A stretch of DNA of 64,000 bases from Ampullaceana balthica. Taxonomy: Eukaryota > Mollusca > Gastropoda > Lymnaeidae. The notes below the pieces were generated by a model. The model ran no database searches and had not been told where the DNA came from. It was given only the letters and a program-made list of their open reading frames with translations. The stretch covers positions 244,655 to 308,654 of the forward strand of contig CALYLW010001186.1 of assembly GCA_944989445.1 (NCBI GenBank), read 5' to 3'. The first letter of the stretch is position 1, and every line of letters begins with the position of its first letter. This document shows positions 1-10,735 of the stretch, piece after piece. The translations under genes were made by a program, and so were the position numbers.

Positions 1-2216
1 TAGATGATATCCTGGTGGCAATGGTCTATAGATGATATCCTGGTGGCAATGGTCTATAGATGATATCCTGGTGCCAAATGGTCTATATATGATATCCTGG
101 TGCCAGTGGTCTATAGATGATATCCTGGTGCCAATGGTCTATATATGATATCCTGGTGCCAATGTTCTATAGATGATATCCTGGTGCCAGTGGTCTATAG
201 ATGATATCCTGGTGCCAATGGTCTATAGATGATATCCTGGTGCCAATGGTCTATAGATGATATCCTGGTGCCAATGGTCTATAGATGATATCCTGGTGCC
301 AATGGTCTATATATGATATCCTGGTGCCAATGTTCTATAGATGATATCCTGGTGCCAGTGGTCTATAGATGATATCCTGGTGCCAATGGTCTATATATGA
401 TATCCTGGTGCCAGTGGTCTATAGATGATATCCTGGTGCCAATGGTCTATATATGATATCCTGGTGCCAATGTTCTATAGATGATATCCTGGTGCCAGTG
501 GTCTATAGATGATATCCTGGTGCCAATGGTCTATAGATGATATCCTGGTGCCAATGGTCTATAGATGATGTCCTGGTGCCAGTGGTCTATAGATGATATC
601 CTGGTGCCAATGGTCTATAGATGATGTCCTGGTGCCAGTGGTCTATAGATGATATCCTGGTGCCAGTGGTCTATAGATGATATCCTGGTGCCAGTGGTCT
701 ATAGATGATATCCTGGTGTCAATGGTCTATAGATGATATCCTGGTGCCAGTGGTCTATAGATGATATCCTGGTGCCAATAGTCTATAGGTGATATCCTGG
801 TGCCAATGGTCTATAGATGATATCCTGGTGCCAATGGTCTATAGATGATATCCTGGTGCCAGTGGTCTATAGATGATATCCTGGTGCCAATGGTCTATAG
901 ATGATATCCTGGTGCCAATGGTCTATAGATGATATCCTGGTGCCAATGGTCTATAGATGATATCCTGGTGCCAATGGTCTATAGATGATATCCTGGTGCC
1001 AGTGGTCTATAGATGATATCCTGGTGCCAATGGTCTATAGATGATATCCTGGTGCCAATGGTCTATAGATGATATCCTGGTGCCAATGGTCTATAGATGA
1101 TATCATGGTGCCAATGGTCTATAGATGATATCCTGGTGGCAATGGTCTATAGATGATATCCTGGTGGCAATGGTCTATAGATGATATCCTGGTGCCAATG
1201 GTCTATATATGATATCCTGGTGCCAGTGGTCTATAGATGATATCCTGGTGCCAATGGTCTATATATGATATCCTGGTGCCAATGTTCTATAGATGATATC
1301 CTGGTGCCAGTGGTCTATAGATGATATCCTGGTGCCAATGGTCTATAGATGATATCCTGGTGCCAATGGTCTATAGATGATATCCTGGTGCCAATGGTCT
1401 ATAGATGATATCCTGGTGCCAATGGTCTATATATGATATCCTGGTGCCAATGGTCTATAGATGATATCCTGGTGCCAGTGGTCTATAGATGATATCCTGG
1501 TGCCAATGGTCTATAGATGATATCCTGGTGCCAATGGTCTATAGATGATATCCTGGTGCCAATGGTCTATAGATGATATCCTGGTGCCAATGGTCTATAG
1601 ATGATATCCTGGTGCTAATGGTCTATAGATGATATCCTGGTGCCAATGGTCTATAGATGATATCCTGGTGCCAATGGTCTATAGATGATATCCTGGTGCC
1701 AATGGTCTATAGATGATATCCTGGTGCCAATGGTCTATATATGATATCCTGGTGCCAATGTTCTATAGATGATATCCTGGTGCCAGTGGTCTATAGATGA
1801 TATCCTGGTGCCAATGGTCTATAGATGATATCCTGGTGCCAATGGTCTATAGATGATATCCTGGTGCCAATGGTCTATAGATGATATCCTGGTGCCAGTG
1901 GTCTATAGATGATATCCTGGTGCCAATGTTCTATAGATGATATCCTGGTGCCAATGGTCTATAGATGATATCCTGGTGCCAGTGGTCTATAGATGATATC
2001 CTGGTGCCAGTGGTCTATAGATGATATCCTGGTGCCAATAGTCTATAGATGATATCCTGGTGCCAGTGATCTATAGATGATATCCTGGTGCCAGTGGTCT
2101 ATAGATGATATCCTGGAGCCAGTGGTCTATAGATTATATCCTGGTGCCAATGGTCTATAGATGATATCCTGGTGCCAGTGGTCTGTAGATGATATTCTGG
2201 TGCCAGTGGTCTATAG
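1..2216. repeat. 28-bp satellite array, first block
   Basis: About 79 head-to-tail copies of a 28-bp unit containing GATATCCTGGTGCCA followed by a TGGTCTATA-type segment. Recurrent variants (CCAATGG/CCAGTGG, TATAGATG/TATATATG) are interspersed, and some runs of variants recur in the same order, which suggests multi-unit amplification. The array begins before the window and ends at TCTATAGATCATTCC. The same unit and the same right flank recur near 10.09-10.73 kb and 27.29-31.25 kb. No coding role is seen. Confidence 0.97.
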
Positions 2217-2450
2217 ATCATTCCATGTGTGATCAAACACGATAAGTGCCGCTAACCCCATCGGCCTCGGTACAACAGTATGTAAATTTAGGCGGTGGAA
2301 GGACACGTTGCTCCTAATAAAATTGTAACCGGAGGCCAGCACAGACAAGAACAAATTGTGACCTCAGCTTTAAAAACCTCAGCACTGCACAGTGTAGTCA
2401 GCTAAAAAGGACATGCAGACAGACACACTTTCATTTATATATATATAAGA
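2217..2450 (-). mobile_element. Helitron 5' terminal segment next to the 28-bp satellite
   Basis: Read on the minus strand the segment begins TCTTATATATATATAAATG, continues through a CAGACAGACA-type tract, and runs into a flank of about 200 bp (ATGTGTGATCAAACACGA on the plus strand) bordering the satellite. A 5' TC preceded by host A (position 2451 is T on the plus strand) is the Helitron insertion signature. The 3' end would lie left of the window. The flank recurs beside the arrays at 10736 and 31253. Whether the satellite is truly inside the element is inference. Confidence 0.6.
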
Positions 2451-2566
2451 TTATCAGGATCATTTAACCAAGTTTGTAATATTGCGACCTCTTAAAAACA
2501 AAACAGTGGAAGAAGTTGGTTACCAGCTTCTTGATATCTTCACCACCATAGTACTACTTTACATAG
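2451..2566 (+). pseudogene. KRBA2/SCAND3-like integrase fragment, copy 1
   Basis: In frame from 2452 the plus strand reads YQDHLTKFVILRPLKNKT and then an EEVGYQLLDIF segment. I recall this as the middle of the integrase (rve) domain in KRBA2/SCAND3-like proteins, just after the first catalytic Asp region. Homology is lost after about LLDIFTTI, before the expected second catalytic Asp (family SDNG motif). The fragment starts exactly at the Helitron end. Better preserved N-terminal sequence of the same gene lies at 17748-18182. It is a dead fragment. Confidence 0.6.
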
Positions 2567-2762
2567 TCAACCTTCAATCTGCTCATTACTGCTTTCTTCG
2601 GGCTTTGCGCGCCCTTTGGCCAATCGACTCTAGTCATTTCGCCAACTGGCCGGCCGTTTCGAGAATTGGCCGATTTCGGGCTTTGGCCGTAGCATATATA
2701 AATTTTGCAAAAAAAAATTTAAATAAATATAATCAAACTATTAAAAAATATTATAAAATATT
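2567..2762. repeat. GC-richer repeated block after the integrase fragment
   Basis: A segment with CTTTGGCCAATCGAC, AACTGGCCGGCCGTTTCG and GATTTCGGGCTTTGG, richer in GC than its surroundings and containing GGCC palindromes. It follows the integrase fragment in four places (here, about 5690, 19280 and 32680), so it belongs to the duplicated unit. The 60-100 codon open frames across it start within integrase and are not independent genes. Confidence 0.7.
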
Positions 2763-3240
2763 TAGGGCTGAGAGAATTAACGATTAATTTCTCGAATAAT
2801 TGTCAATTTTTGTTATCGATTTAAACTATTTTAATCGATTAAATTTCGATTAAAATTAAAGAAAATACTTATAATATATTTTTAAAAAATTTATAAATAA
2901 ATAATTAATTATTAATAATGTATACTAATGTATATAGTTTTTACGAACAAAGTTCTCCCGCGTAATATTATAATTTATTTTATTACTGCATGTGGACCGG
3001 CAGACGTCAACTAAAAAATGGCTGACAGCATCAGTAAAGTTAAATTTAAACATATAACAAGAAAGTTGAGCAAACATTTTTTTTAAGCTAACTGCCGATG
3101 GCAAAGTCGAAGATGTTGAAAAAGTTTACTGTGTTCACTGCCATAAACAATTCTCTTTTAAAGGATTAAATACATTGATCCGTACCACCTGCAGCACGAT
3201 CAAGTATCAACACATTGTCATAAAATGTAGTTCCAAATAT
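2763..3240 (+). mobile_element. hAT transposon fragment, 5' part
   Basis: Starts with TAGGGCTG, followed by repeated AATCGATTAA-type sequence and an AT-rich leader, the look of the left end of many hAT elements (TAGGGCTGTCAA type). It leads into a BED-finger coding remnant. Copy D2 lacks it at the corresponding place, so it is an insertion specific to this copy, or was lost elsewhere. The right end is not identified. Confidence 0.45.
3018..3225 (+). pseudogene. BED-type zinc finger remnant of a hAT transposase
   Basis: An ATG at 3018 opens MADSISKVKF. A second frame reads FKLTADGKVEDVEKVYCVHC, then HKQFSFKGLNT. The histidine half (YHLQHDQ) lies in a third frame. The C-x2-C followed by an HLxxxH-like part is the BED finger found at the N terminus of hAT transposases, where it binds transposon ends. 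At least two frameshifts break it. No later transposase domain follows, so this is a relic. Confidence 0.5.
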
Positions 3241-4300
3241 TCTTAATTTTCAATGTCCGTGAGAAATGTCTAGGAGTTTTATGTTCCGAATTTTATCTAC
3301 AAGTGTTATGTCACTTGTCTTCGTTTCCTTTAATGTGCTCACAGATAAAACGGCCCCCACAAATGGGTTCCGACTAGAGATTCATTTGAAAACGAAACAA
3401 TCCTTTAATGCCTGCAATCATTTTGTGAATTTCAATTTAATGACTGTCCAAAATTGCCTACGAGTGTTTGAATACCAAATAGTCCTAGAGTATATGAGTG
3501 TTAGAGTCTATCGGTACCTAGCAGTGTTATAGAAGATGGAGAAGAGCCTAGTGATTCTAAGATTCCTATACTACTACTGTTTTCTTGGTATAAGAGTCAA
3601 GTGATATGTCATCACCAGTTTACATCACCCATCATATTCAAGCCTGTAGTTTCTATAAATATCCCTCCCTCTGTTACACCGACTCTCACCCTTGTCGGAA
3701 CAATAACTTACGTCATCTAACTTCACCTTCAAAAGCCTCTGATTTATACAGGGATGAAAAAATTTGGAACTTATTTCCTAGCAATAGTTTAACCTGACAG
3801 CATCACAATACAGGAGTTTTCATTGAGTTTCAGTAAGTTTAAAGGATATATCTGATAATCTTCCACTGGCAGCGTTGTCATAACAGAGGTAAATATTATA
3901 TATACCGGAATTGGTTCTTTCTTGGCTAAGTACAAAAGGTCGACTAATTAACAACAAATATTGTGTTGTCTAAAATAAATACTGATTAGATATTTTGACC
4001 TGTTGGGAAAAACAATTATTCTAGAAGCAATATTTTCAATTTTAAATTATTTTTGAATTGATTGAAAACTTTGAATAACATTTTATTAAAAATCCTAGCC
4101 CGTTTTGAAATCCACAAACAATTAGGGAGTGTTCAATATTTAGACTGTACTATATTTAGAATATTCCATTTCAAAATTCTCAATATTTAGACTTACAATG
4201 AGTAGCCCACATCATGAGACCTTAAACGTTAATGACTAAAAATTTTAATTCACTCTTTTACTCATAAAGCACCAGATTATGGTTATTTAATAGCGCATCC
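3241..4300. repeat. Duplicated block D1 (motif, minisatellite trace, AT-rich part)
   Basis: Contains the palindromic CAAGTGTTATGTCACTTG motif at 3300-3317, a degenerate trace of the 50-bp minisatellite near 3530-3600, and a block of about 700 bp matching 6850-7560, 24386-24910 and 33371-34160 (landmarks ATATCCCTCCCTC, GGTCGACTAATTAAC, TAATAGCGCATCCATTATTG). No convincing gene; the short open frame at 3266-3532 is degraded in other copies. Confidence 0.75.
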
Positions 4301-4808
4301 ATTATTGGTGAATCCTAATGGCAGAGACCTGGCCTAGTTTTCCGTTAAAATGAAAGAGATTGAATGTCAATCATAGTTTCGTAATGGATATATTTGTCTA
4401 TATATCTCAAGATCGTTCATAAATGACTGGGAAATAAAATCGTAAGCGTTTATGAAAAAAGACATTTTGGGCCCCCTGCCCCGAATGAATGGACATTAGG
4501 AAATCATTGCCCTAAAGTATTTCAATATTGAATTCCAAGTTGTTAAAGGCAAAGTTTGGTTAAGATCCATCAATTTACCCAGTAGCTATCGCTTAAACTA
4601 ATTTTTATATAGCTCATATAAGAAAAAAAATCACATTATAGGCCCCCGGCGCCCCATGAGTGTTATATAAAAAAAGTTGTCATTTACTCCCCCGGGAGCG
4701 TACTAAAAAGTCTCCAAAAGTTTCATGGCGAACGGATGTATGGTTTAGTCAGCTATAAAGAGCAGACAGACAGACAGACATACTTTCATTTTTATATAAT
4801 ATATAAGA
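4301..4808 (-). mobile_element. Helitron fragment with intact-looking 5' end
   Basis: On the minus strand it begins TCTTATATATTATATAAAAA at 4808, followed by a tract of GTCTG repeats and an interior with GGGCCCC-type boxes at 4469 and 4641. The adjacent base on the other side (4809) is the last base of another Helitron, so two elements abut head to tail. Its 3' end is not recognised; the left boundary is approximate. Confidence 0.6.
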
Positions 4809-5635
4809 CGAGCAGACCCGTCGTGCGTTGCAAAGATCTCAGTAACAAGGAATATAGATAAAAAAGAAATGACTTTAAGGGTCACCGGTCCAATCAGTTT
4901 AACATATAACGTTCGAAAATCTTTTAATTTTCATAACAAACAAATAAATATATTGATCTATTTTGCTCAATATAGTGTAAAATTGAATGGGGAATACAAT
5001 ATACCAATTGTTTAGTAAAAACACATTTAGGGCCCCTAGCCCCAAGGAAATGGCCATTTGGAGTTCAGTGCCCCCATAGTAATTTAATATATGCGCTTAT
5101 TTTTTATATACCGATTTTGGTCAAAATCCAGTTATTTTCTGATTATCTAGCAATTAAACTAATTTTTGTTTAGCAAATATAAGGATAAATACATTAAGGT
5201 GCCCCCGGGCCCATTCAGTTCAAGATGTACATTTTGAAAACCTGTTTATTTAAATTCAGTTTCATCACGGATATACTTCTCAAGATCGTTAAAAATAGAA
5301 TAGCAAATAATATCTCAAACATATTCGAAAAAAAGACATTTGGGGCCCCCATCCCTGAACTATTGGACATTAGAATTGCAGTGCCCCTTTATATTTCAAT
5401 ATGTGCTTCCAAGTTTTTTTATACAAAGTTTGGTTAAGATCCATTCATTTACTCAGTAGCTATCAAATAAACAAATTTTTATAAAGCTAATATTGTAATA
5501 TAAGCACACACATAATAATAATAAGGGCCCCAGGGCCCAATTAGTGCAAGATGTCAACTTCAAAACACCTGTTTATTTCAATCGATTTCGTAGCGGATAT
5601 ATTTCTCTATATTTATCTAGATCTTTAATACTTGA
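4809..5635 (-). mobile_element. Helitron fragment with 3' end at 4809
   Basis: On the minus strand it ends TTGCAACGCACGACGGGTCT and then GCTCG, matching the 3' end of the Helitron at 18183-19137 (which ends with canonical CTAG). Here the terminal tetranucleotide is CTCG, so it has decayed or differs. The interior has GGGCCCC-type boxes at about 5030, 5199, 5342 and 5525, alternating about 175 and 145-185 bp apart. The 5' end is missing; it is fused to an integrase fragment near 5632. Confidence 0.55.
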
Positions 5636-5810
5636 TATCTTAACCACCATAGGACTACTTTACATAGTCAACCTTCAATCTTCTCATTACTGCTTTCTTC
5701 GGGCTTTGCGCGCCCATTCGCCAATCGACCCTAGCCATTGCGCCAACTGGCCGGCCGTTTCGTGAAGTGCCCGATTTCGGGCTTTGGCCGTAACTTATAT
5801 ATAACTTGCA
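5632..5810 (+). pseudogene. Short KRBA2-like integrase fragment, copy 2
   Basis: Only the LLDIF segment (CTTGATATCTTAACCACCAT) and the following GC-richer GGCC block are left. It is preceded by truncated Helitron sequence. Same family as 2451, 19138 and 32538. Confidence 0.5.
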
Positions 5811-6479
5811 ACATTTTACTCAATAATCTTTTTTTAAAATAAATAAAATCAAACTATTAAGAAATATTACAAAATATTATAGTGATAATTCAAATTATGA
5901 AAATACAAAGTTGTAGTGTGTTACATCTTGTTTTGAAATTTAAATTAAATTAAATCAACGGGATATAACTTCTTAAAATTTAACATTTTAATATATATTT
6001 AGTTTAAAATTGCATACTGTTATACTGTTTAACAATATATGTATTTTGTAGAAATATATTAAAGAAAGAAACATTATATTGAAATAAAAACATTAAAAAT
6101 TCCGTGTTGTTGACAAGTATTATTTATGAGATTTTTAAAACTTTTTTATGTAATATAATTAAGATTATAAGAACGTTTATTTATAATCAATTTATATAGG
6201 TAAAGAACATACTTTTTGCGTATAGGGATGCAAACTCACAAGATTTGAATTTAATCTACAAGTGCTATGTCACTTGTTTTCGTTTCCTTTAATATGTTCA
6301 CCGACAAAACGGCCCCAACAAATGAGCTCCGATTAGACATTCATTTGAAAACGAAACATCCTTTAATGCCTGCAATCATTTTGTGAATTTCAATTTTCTT
6401 TCTGTCCGAAGTTGACTAAGATTGTTGAATACCAAATCGTCCTAGAGTAAATAAGTGTTAGAGTCTAGTGGTACCTAGC
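5811..6479. repeat. AT-rich duplicated block with CAAGTG..CACTTG motif
   Basis: Matches 22266-22849 and 32656-33279. It contains the sequence GTGATAATTCAAATTATG that marks the uninterrupted (empty) site for the Helitron at 19467-22265, and the motif CAAGTGCTATGTCACTTG at 6259-6276 followed by TTCG and the CACCGACAAAACGG box. No gene seen. Confidence 0.75.
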
Positions 6480-6850
6480 AGTCTTATAGAATATGAAGAA
6501 GAGTCTAGTATTTCTGAGAGTCCTATACGCAATAATCTTCTGTATAGAAGGAGCGTCTGAAACAGATAAGATACTACTACTATTTTCTTGGTATAAAAGC
6601 CTATTGTTTCTAACAGTCCTATACTACTACTGTTTTTGTTATAAGAGCCTAGTAATTCTAACAGTCCTATACTACTTCTTTTCTTTGTATAAGAGCCTAG
6701 TAATTCTAGCAGTCCTATACTACTACTGTTTTCTTGGTATAAGAGCCTAGTAATTCTAGCAGTCCTATACTACTACTGTTTTTTTGGTATAATAGCCTAG
6801 TTATTCTAAGATTCCTATACTACTACTATGTTCTTGGTATAAGAATATAG
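6480..6850. repeat. 50-bp minisatellite
   Basis: About six diverged copies of a 50-bp unit containing TACTACTACTGTTTTCTTGG and AGAGCCTAGTAATTCTAACA. The 85-codon open frame across it is a repeat artefact. It is interrupted at 6525-6571 by a LINE tail. Related arrays are at 22850-23154, 24101-24385 and 33280-33370. Confidence 0.9.
6525..6571 (+). mobile_element. 47-bp extreme 5'-truncated CR1-like LINE tail
   Basis: Matches the 3' end of the CR1/jockey-like element at 53068-53560 (CGCAATAATCTTCTGTATAG, GAAGGAG, then CAGATAAGATA) and interrupts a minisatellite unit between CCTATA and CTACTACTA. This is what a heavily truncated non-LTR retrotransposon insertion looks like. Confidence 0.7.
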
Positions 6851-7734
6851 CGATATGTCGTCACCAGTTTACATCACTCATCAGATTTTAAGCCTGTAGT
6901 TTCTATAAATATCCCTCCCTCTGTCACACCGACTCTCACCCTTGTTGGAACAATAACTTACGTCATCTAACTTCACCTTACAAAGCCTCTGATTTATACA
7001 GGGATGAAAAAACATGGAACTTATTTCCTAGCGATAGTTTAACCGACAGTATCACAATACAGGAGTTTTGATTGAGTTTCATTAAGTTTAAAGGATATAT
7101 CTGATCATCTTCCACTGGCTGCGTTGTCATAACGGAGGTAAAAATTATATATACCGGAATTGGTCCTTTCTTGACTAAGTACAAAAGGTCGACTAATTAA
7201 CAACAAATATTGGGATGACTAAAATTAATGCCGACTAGAAAATTTGATCTGTTGGGACAAACAATTATTCTAGAAGCAATATTTTCAATTTCAAATTATT
7301 TTTGAATTGATGGAAAACTTTGAATAACATTTTATTTTTATTTAATGCTAGCCCGGTTTGAAATTAACAAACAATTTCGGATTTGTCAACATTTAGATGG
7401 TACTATATTTAGACTAACACTTTTACTAATATAGCAACCGATTATGGTTATTAAATAGCGCATCCATTATTGGCGACTCCTGATGGCTGAGACCTGACCT
7501 AGTTTTCCGTTAAAATGAAAAAGATGGAATGTCTGTTATAGTTCTATACTGAGAGCTTTAATGCCGTACGGGCATTTATTTTGTAAACTAACACAATTAA
7601 TCAACATTAGTGATTTATTCGGCCGAAAAATTGATGAACTTTTTTGACAAACTTCATTTTGAAATTAGTGGACTGTTCGTCACTATCGTAAGAAGAGATA
7701 CAGCCACCTGGTTGTGAGAATGGGCATTTAAAGA
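6851..7734. repeat. Duplicated block D1, no gene
   Basis: Same block as 3600-4300, 24386-24910 and 33371-34350, extended to the TTAATGCCGTACGGGCATT palindrome near 7559 (CACGGGCATT in D2). No coding sequence is supported. Confidence 0.75.
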
Positions 7735-7845
7735 TAAATATATCATATAAAACAGGACTGCGATAAAGATAAATATATCATATAGAATAGGACTGAGATA
7801 AACTTAAATATATCATATAGAATAAGACAGCGATAAAGTTTTTAA
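7735..7845. repeat. 35-bp minisatellite (three units)
   Basis: Units contain AAATATATCATATAGAATAG followed by GACTGCGATAAAG. The same 35-bp unit occurs at 26445-26640 (about five to six copies) and 34351-34430 (about two), so copy number varies between the duplicated blocks. Confidence 0.85.
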
Positions 7846-10087
7846 ATAAAATACAAACAGAAATTTATCGAGATGGCACTTTGCACAGGCGGTTACTCTA
7901 CAGTCTACATGGTCTGGCCATTATAATAGCTTGATAAGTGATAGCTTTTGAGAAGTATTTTACATTCTAAGATTTATTTCAAAAGGAGACGAAAGTTATA
8001 ACTGCAATGAAAGTTTTATTGAAGTATTTTTAAGAACAATCGAGAAAGAGATACAAACACCAAACACACATATACAAAAAACATATTCAGATTATTTGTT
8101 ATTTTCCTTTGCTTACCTGCCCATAAAAGCGTCCAGTTTAATTTTTTTGTTTTTCAATATCTATCAACATCAATTTTTCTTTTATCTCAATCACTTGCCT
8201 TATCTTTCCTTCCAGGTGTCTTGCATGTTATTAAGTAGCTCGTACCTCCATGCACTATTTGCATCCCCCTTCTCCACTCCCGTTCCGTTGTGGCTTTGTT
8301 GTTTCTTGACGTTATCAACCAGATGGTGTTAGGAAGATTTAGCAATATCTAAAATCGTTCATATTTTAATTTTTTCAAGAATATTGCTAATTGTGTACAC
8401 GGTTTATTGTATAAAATAATTGATTAATTGATGTGTCCAAACTTAGGAGAGAATGCGTGTAGTTAACTGTTTACATCCTTACCTTGCGTGTGCACATACT
8501 TGCTTTGAGATATAGTGGTATAACAAACGCTTTTTTGTTAGGGGGGCTTGGGAGGGGATGGGGGAGAAAAAAGTTTATTGAATGAGTCATCTGTCACCCC
8601 CCCTTTCCCATGAACTTGATATACGGCCTCTAACTCTGTGTAAATTGTAGTATGTACAGTCAACCTTTAGGTGTGTACTCACTTTGGTACAGTTTTATTC
8701 ACTGAACACATATTTATAGAATGGAGTTAACTCCACCGCTAAATGCGAATGTCCACCCCTATTATTGACCAGCCTTTGTAATGTCCGTCCCGTTGCGTCC
8801 CAACTTTAGGCTGTTAATTGTGATACATTGCTGGACAGGTCGTACGGGGAAATGTCAGATGCCAGAAGAAATAGTTCAGAGGACGGAAATGAAACTGTAG
8901 CTAATTGATTTATCTTTATTGCGGTGATCGTTTGACAGATCTGGAGTAAAACCTCATAAATTGGAGGTGGGGAAGGTGATGGCGCAATCCCTTGATTGCA
9001 CTATTAAAGAAGTGCACTGAAATATACACTGATATCGAATTGAGAGGAAATTTACAATTATTTCAATTGAAGAGACTAGGATATCTTGGCTTATCACGAG
9101 TTGAATGTATAGCATATTTGGACTGAACACTATTTGAACGACTAGGACTGTGATGGCGAACCTATGGCCCGTGTGTCACAGTCTGCACGCATAGCCTCAT
9201 CAGCCGACAAGCAAATAAAATATTGTATTACTTCCTTAATCTAACAAGCTGAGCCAAACCCCACTTTCCGAGTTTTGGCACTTTGTTATACATAAGTGGC
9301 GTTTGGTTGAATAAAGTTCGCCTCCAGTGGTCTAGGATATTGGGTCTGATAACAAGTTGATGGCCATAATATTTTTTCCGACCACAAGTTAAAAGTTTAG
9401 GATATTTGGAGTGACCACAAGTTGAGAAATGTGGAAAAGTTTTGTCAGAACATTAGGAATATCCTAAGTTTGTGTCAGCAAAAGATGTAGCGCCAACCAT
9501 GTCATTTCATACTCAATGGACGTTCGTAACTTCGAAAACATAATACAGAGGCTAAGTCAATCAGATAATCCGACTTAAATTAACCCGAAACACAGTTCAA
9601 AGTAAATGTCTTAACAGGTTTTCTTTGCCATGCTATCGTTGGTTTCAAAATAAACCCCCAGTGTTACATTTTAACATGACTTTTACTGTTTGAAATTCTC
9701 GATTCAATAGATTTCATTTTTTTAAATGACATTAACAGTTAAGTGACAATCAACAATTAAGCGTAAATGTCTTTATGTTCTATCTGGTAGCTCGCATCAA
9801 ACATTATATCCCTAAAAGCGTTATAACACGCTGGAAACATGTGAAACCAAAGAAAGATGTGAACCACTGGTTACTCAAACACATCTGCGCCAAATGCTCT
9901 CGAAAATCAGCTATACAAACAACTAACAACTTCCTACCCAATACAATTGTAAAAACACAATACATTGTTGTAAAATTAAGAAAAATCTTAAAATGATCCT
10001 GGTTGTTTCGACTTTATTTGAAGTCTTATCAAAGCCTCCGATAATTGTATCTCATCGCATTCGTCAATCACAGGAGCCACAAGCGTC
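7846..10087. repeat. Duplicated block D1, unique-looking but repeated in D2
   Basis: Collinear with 34431-36687. It includes a segment near 8096-8230 conserved in three copies, with a pyrimidine tract and TTATCTTTCCTTCCAG, a plausible 3' splice site, but no ATG-started frame. Open frames at 8096-8332 and 9775-9996 start with non-ATG codons and diverge in the copies. I do not call a gene. Confidence 0.65.
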
Positions 10088-10735
10088 TGCAATGATATCC
10101 TGGAGCCAGTGGTGTATAGATGATATCATGGAGCCAGTGGTGTATATATGATATCCTTGAGCCAGTGGTGTATAGATGATATCCTGGAGCCAGTGGTGTA
10201 TAGAAGATATCCTGGAGCCAGTGGTGTATAGATGATATCCTGGAGCCAGTGGTGTATAGATGATATCCTTGAGCCAGTGGTGTATAGATGATATCCTGGA
10301 GCCAGTGGTGTATAGTTGATATCCTTGAGCCAGTGGTGTATAGATGATATCCTGGAGCCAGTGGTGTATAGATGATATCCTGGAGCCAGTGGTGTATAGA
10401 TGATATCCTTGAGTCAGTGGTGTATAGATGATATCCTGGAGCCAGTGGTGTATAGATGATATCCTGGAGCCAGTGGTGTATAGATGATATCCTTGAGCCA
10501 GTGGTGTATAGATGATATCCTGGAGCCAGTGGTGTATAGATGATATCCTGGAGCCAGTGGTGTATAGATGATATCCTTGAGTCAGTGGTGTATAGATGAT
10601 ATCCTGGAGCCAGTGGTGTATAGATGATATCATGGTGCCAGTGGTGTATAGATGATATCCTTGAGCCAGTGGTGTATAGATGATATCCTGGAGCCAGTGG
10701 TGTATAGATGATATCCTGGTGCCAGTGGTCTATAG
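10088..10735. repeat. 28-bp satellite array, second block (GGTGTATA variant)
   Basis: About 23 units of a subtype with GGAGCCAGTGGTGTATAG rather than the TGGTCTATAG form, with CCTTGAG variants roughly every third unit, a higher-order period of about 84 bp. Because three units are 28 codons, an open frame runs along the minus strand. The last unit and right flank match those at 2216 and 31252. The whole array is absent from D2 at 36.68 kb. Confidence 0.96.

Noticed and set aside
8096..8332. Hydrophobic 78-85 codon frame conserved in three copies (8096, 26896, 34679)
   Set aside because: No ATG start; conservation follows from recent duplication; the C-terminal parts shift frame between copies.
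10064..10633. 189-codon minus-strand frame (repeated SSIHHWLQDIIYTPL)
   Set aside because: It is the translation of the 28-bp satellite, three units being 28 codons; no non-repeat sequence supports it.
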